From an uncultured Elusimicrobium sp. (GTDB lineage Bacteria > Elusimicrobiota > Endomicrobiia > Endomicrobiales > Endomicrobiaceae), in assembly GCA_902761395.1 (NCBI GenBank), contig CACWKJ010000043.1, positions 1 to 7,990 of the forward strand: 7,990 nt of DNA, given 5' to 3'. The notes under the pieces are model-generated. The model was not told the origin of the DNA, did not search any database, and saw only the letters and a list, made by a program, of their open reading frames with translations. Below are positions 6,297 to 7,990 of this stretch, in pieces. Each line of letters begins with the position of its first letter. Position 1 is the stretch's first letter. A program made the translations under genes and the position numbers.

Positions 6297-7484
6297 TTAT
6301 ATTTGGCCAAGCTTGTTAATAAGTTCTTGTTTATATAAATCAAAATCTTCTTTATCTTTACCGGTTAATGTATAAGTTGGCGGCATTTTCATGGTAAGAT
6401 AATTGAAAAATGATCCGTTCTTTTTAATTCTGAAATCCAAATGAGGACCTGTTGAAAGACCGGTAGAACCTACATAACCTATAACCTGTCCTTGTTTAAC
6501 TCTAACACCTTTTTTCACACCTTTACCATATTTAGATAAATGTCCGTAATAAGTTTCATATCCGTTGGGATGTTTTATTATTACAAGGTTTCCGTACCCG
6601 CCGCTGTATTGCGATTTTGTTACAGTTCCGTCACCTACTGCCGATACCGGTGTTCCTATAGGTGCGGCATAATCTATACCTTCATGTGCTCTATAATACT
6701 TTAATATAGGATGAAATCTTTTCTTTGTAAAATAAGAAGAAATTCTTTTAAATTGTAAAGGTGCTTTCAAGAAAGCACTCTTTACCGATTTGCCGTTTTC
6801 GTCAAAATATCCTTCATTACCTTTAGAATTTGTGAATCGTATTGCGGTATTTGTTGAAGTTGCCGTAATATATTGTCCCGCAAGAATATCCGAAGAAAGA
6901 ACGGTATCTTTCTTTTCCAATGTTTTTACTTCATATATAAGTTTATAAATATCACCGGGTCTGCAATCGGTAAGAAAATCTATATGCCATGCAAACATAT
7001 CGGCATAATCGAGAATAATTGCCGGTTTTATTTCGGAATTTGACATTGATTCCCATAATGAATTTTCTATCGTTCCCGACACTTCAAAAATTTGTGAACT
7101 TGTTTGCAATTCAAGTTTTTCGGAAGTTATAACATTGTCGGTAGATTTATCTATGGAATAAAAATATTGTCCTTCCGGGAAAAACTTAAAATTTGTCCAA
7201 GTTTCTTCAGTGGTTGTATCGGTGGAATATGTTATTTCGTAAAACTCATTCGGTTTACATTTATTTATGTTAATATATTTTTTTAATTCCGCTAAAATTT
7301 TTAAACTTTCCTGTTTTGATAATTTTGTTTGCTCGAAAGTTTTACCGAATACATCTCCGGGTTGAATAACAATTGTTTCAACTTCGGGAACTTTTGTTAT
7401 ATCTATTTCCATATTATCGCTGGTACAACCGACAAGCATTATTATATTGAATATAAATAATAAAAATAAAATACATTTGTTCAT
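6297..7484 (-). CDS. M23-family (LytM/MepM-like) murein endopeptidase, predicted lipoprotein (395 aa)
   Basis: M23 enzymes are zinc peptidases that cut peptidoglycan cross-bridges during wall growth or division. From the ATG at 7484-7482 the protein opens with a Lys-containing n-region, a hydrophobic stretch and lipobox LVGC (17-20), predicting a lipid-anchored mature protein at Cys20. The middle resembles the MepM/OapA-type N-terminal region: GTIENSLWESM, FAWHIDFLTDCRPGD and a DILAGQYI strand. The catalytic domain shows HEGIDYAAPIGTPV with ligands His267 and Asp271, GGYGNLVIIKHPNG, YYGHLSKYG with His315, and TGLSTGPHLDFRI with His348. The usual second His of the HLHF motif is Asp350 here, so the last zinc ligand would be Asp. 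A TTG at 7517 would add 11 residues but destroy the tidy signal peptide. No ribosome site precedes either start. No intrinsic terminator separates it from the dnaA promoter 52 nt downstream. Confidence 0.92.
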   Translation of the reverse strand: MNKCILFLLFIFNIIMLVGCTSDNMEIDITKVPEVETIVIQPGDVFGKTFEQTKLSKQESLKILAELKKYININKCKPNEFYEITYSTDTTTEETWTNFKFFPEGQYFYSIDKSTDNVITSEKLELQTSSQIFEVSGTIENSLWESMSNSEIKPAIILDYADMFAWHIDFLTDCRPGDIYKLIYEVKTLEKKDTVLSSDILAGQYITATSTNTAIRFTNSKGNEGYFDENGKSVKSAFLKAPLQFKRISSYFTKKRFHPILKYYRAHEGIDYAAPIGTPVSAVGDGTVTKSQYSGGYGNLVIIKHPNGYETYYGHLSKYGKGVKKGVRVKQGQVIGYVGSTGLSTGPHLDFRIKKNGSFFNYLTMKMPPTYTLTGKDKEDFDLYKQELINKLGQI

Positions 7485-7498
7485 AGCAATCAAATTAT

Positions 7499-7527
7499 AT
7501 GATAATATAAAATGCAAGATTTTTCAA
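7499..7527 (-). promoter_or_regulatory. Putative promoter of the M23 gene, near-leaderless
   Basis: TTGAAA (7527-7522), a 17-nt spacer and TATCAT (7504-7499) each match consensus at five of six positions. Transcription would begin near 7492, only about 8 nt before the ATG at 7484. That fits the lack of a Shine-Dalgarno. A TATAAT overlaps at 7499-7494 but has no -35 at proper spacing. Confidence 0.5.
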
Positions 7528-7627
7528 TTGTTTTACCGATAATAGACATAATTTAGTTATAATTATAAAATTCAAATTTTTGTTTAACAACAAAAAGTAT
7601 TTTAAATATAGATTATCGCATGAAATT
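7528..7627. other. Divergent intergenic stretch, no gene seen
   Basis: This AT-rich stretch separates the divergent M23 and membrane-protein promoters. The only structure I see is a small hairpin, TTTTTGTT (7577-7584) and AACAAAAA (7589-7596) around a 4-nt loop. It is nearly all A-T and has no obvious role. No RNA gene or credible reading frame is visible. Confidence 0.4.
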
Positions 7628-7636
7628 TGGTATAAT
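7628..7636 (+). promoter_or_regulatory. Extended -10 promoter for the plus-strand gene
   Basis: TGG followed by a perfect TATAAT (7631-7636) forms an extended -10 box. No recognisable -35 lies 16-18 nt upstream, which extended -10 promoters can tolerate. The predicted start near 7643 almost coincides with the AAGGAG ribosome site (7642-7647), so the leader would be about 13 nt. Confidence 0.5.
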
Positions 7637-7655
7637 CATACAAGGAGTTAATATA

Positions 7656-7990
7656 ATGAGTAAAACGATTAAACTAAAAAATTATTTTACTTCACACGGT
7701 GTGTTTCTATATAGTTTTGTTTTAATACCAATACTAATATATCAAGTTAAATATTTTTTTAACCCTCTAGAATTGTTTTTATACCTTTTTTCTTCTCTTA
7801 TAGAATTATCTTTTATCATTTGTTTTTTTTATATTCTATTTCAATCAACAACAAAAATTAGATTATTAAAGTATTTATATTGTTTATCGGTGTTTGTTTT
7901 ATTTTGTTCTTATTTTATTCAAGGAATAACTTTTTATATTTCCGGAGATTTGTTGCCTACTTTAGCTATAGAAAATATGCATGAATATAA
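7656..7990 (+). CDS. Membrane protein of unknown function, N-terminal 111 residues (3' end outside window)
   Basis: The frame runs open from the ATG at 7656 to the window edge. AAGGAG lies 8 nt upstream, a better ribosome site than most genes here. The visible part is a Lys-rich start (MSKTIKLKNY) followed by three likely transmembrane helices at about 14-30, 39-62 and 71-96, with a short basic loop (KIRLLK, 67-72) between the second and third. It ends in GDLLPTLAIENMHEY. This layout, especially the third helix followed by a Gly-x-Leu-Leu and Ala-x-Glu-Asn stretch, loosely recalls the N-terminal membrane part of alkaline-phosphatase-superfamily transferases and sulfatases (phosphoethanolamine transferase or LTA-synthase type). 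The catalytic domain is not in the window, so this is a weak guess. The gene is divergent from the M23 gene and is transcribed away from the origin. Confidence 0.85.
   Translation, partial: MSKTIKLKNYFTSHGVFLYSFVLIPILIYQVKYFFNPLELFLYLFSSLIELSFIICFFYILFQSTTKIRLLKYLYCLSVFVLFCSYFIQGITFYISGDLLPTLAIENMHEY

Noticed and set aside
7577..7596. 8-bp hairpin between the divergent genes as a terminator or operator
   Set aside because: The stem is almost all A-T, it lies between two diverging promoters where no transcript ends, and such stems are expected by chance at this composition.
7537..7618. CGATAAT and ATTATCG inverted copies in the divergent gap
   Set aside because: Seven-base arms 68 nt apart in AT-rich DNA are not distinguishable from chance.
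1..7990. Defence island, mobile element, CRISPR array, tRNA/rRNA or new multi-gene system
   Set aside because: All genes but the right-edge fragment belong to well-known replication or cell-wall families; no transposase, direct-repeat array or structured RNA gene was seen.

Overview
The window is an origin-of-replication neighbourhood from an AT-rich bacterium. Nearly everything reads on the minus strand, in the order (right to left) M23 lipoprotein peptidase - dnaA - dnaN - DUF721/DciA-like gene - gyrB - gyrA (cut by the left edge). At the far right a membrane-protein gene diverges on the plus strand and is cut by the right edge. The taxon cannot be fixed from sequence alone. Low GC, a GyrB carrying the long Gram-negative-type insertion, a lipoprotein murein peptidase and the compact order dnaA-dnaN-DUF721-gyrB-gyrA without recF point to a didermic, AT-rich lineage. 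Elusimicrobiota (Endomicrobium-like) is my low-confidence guess.

Region by region: 1-626 is the N-terminal part of gyrA. 657-3113 is gyrB. 3135-3407 is a short DUF721 gene four bases after the dnaN stop. 3412-4530 is dnaN. 4531-4753 is a gene-free stretch of about 89% A+T with degenerate DnaA-box-like repeats, an 11-bp inverted repeat and a TTA-triplet run. 4754-6112 is dnaA. 6069-6154 holds three perfect DnaA boxes (TTATCCACA) and two one-mismatch boxes. Two of the perfect boxes form a 23-nt palindrome just upstream of the dnaA start. A strong sigma70-type promoter for dnaA lies at 6213-6241. 6297-7484 is the M23 peptidase lipoprotein. 7656-7990 is the start of a three-helix membrane protein.

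The genes fit one task. DnaA binds the boxes and opens the AT-rich DNA, and the DUF721 protein probably acts in delivery of the replicative helicase. The beta clamp (DnaN) tethers the polymerase, and gyrase (GyrB/GyrA) removes the positive supercoils ahead of the forks. Short gaps (4, 21 and 30 nt) suggest that dnaN-DUF721-gyrB-gyrA form one transcription unit, possibly extended from the dnaA promoter. The boxes lie in the dnaA leader, so DnaA autorepression is likely.

I found no defence system, mobile element, CRISPR array, RNA gene or clearly new system. The points worth a second look are the bipartite origin layout with 12-bp-spaced repeats, a DnaA box that coincides with the dnaA ribosome binding site, a DnaA-trio-like element beside a weak box, a His-to-Asp change at a metal-ligand position in the M23 enzyme, and a near-leaderless promoter for that enzyme.
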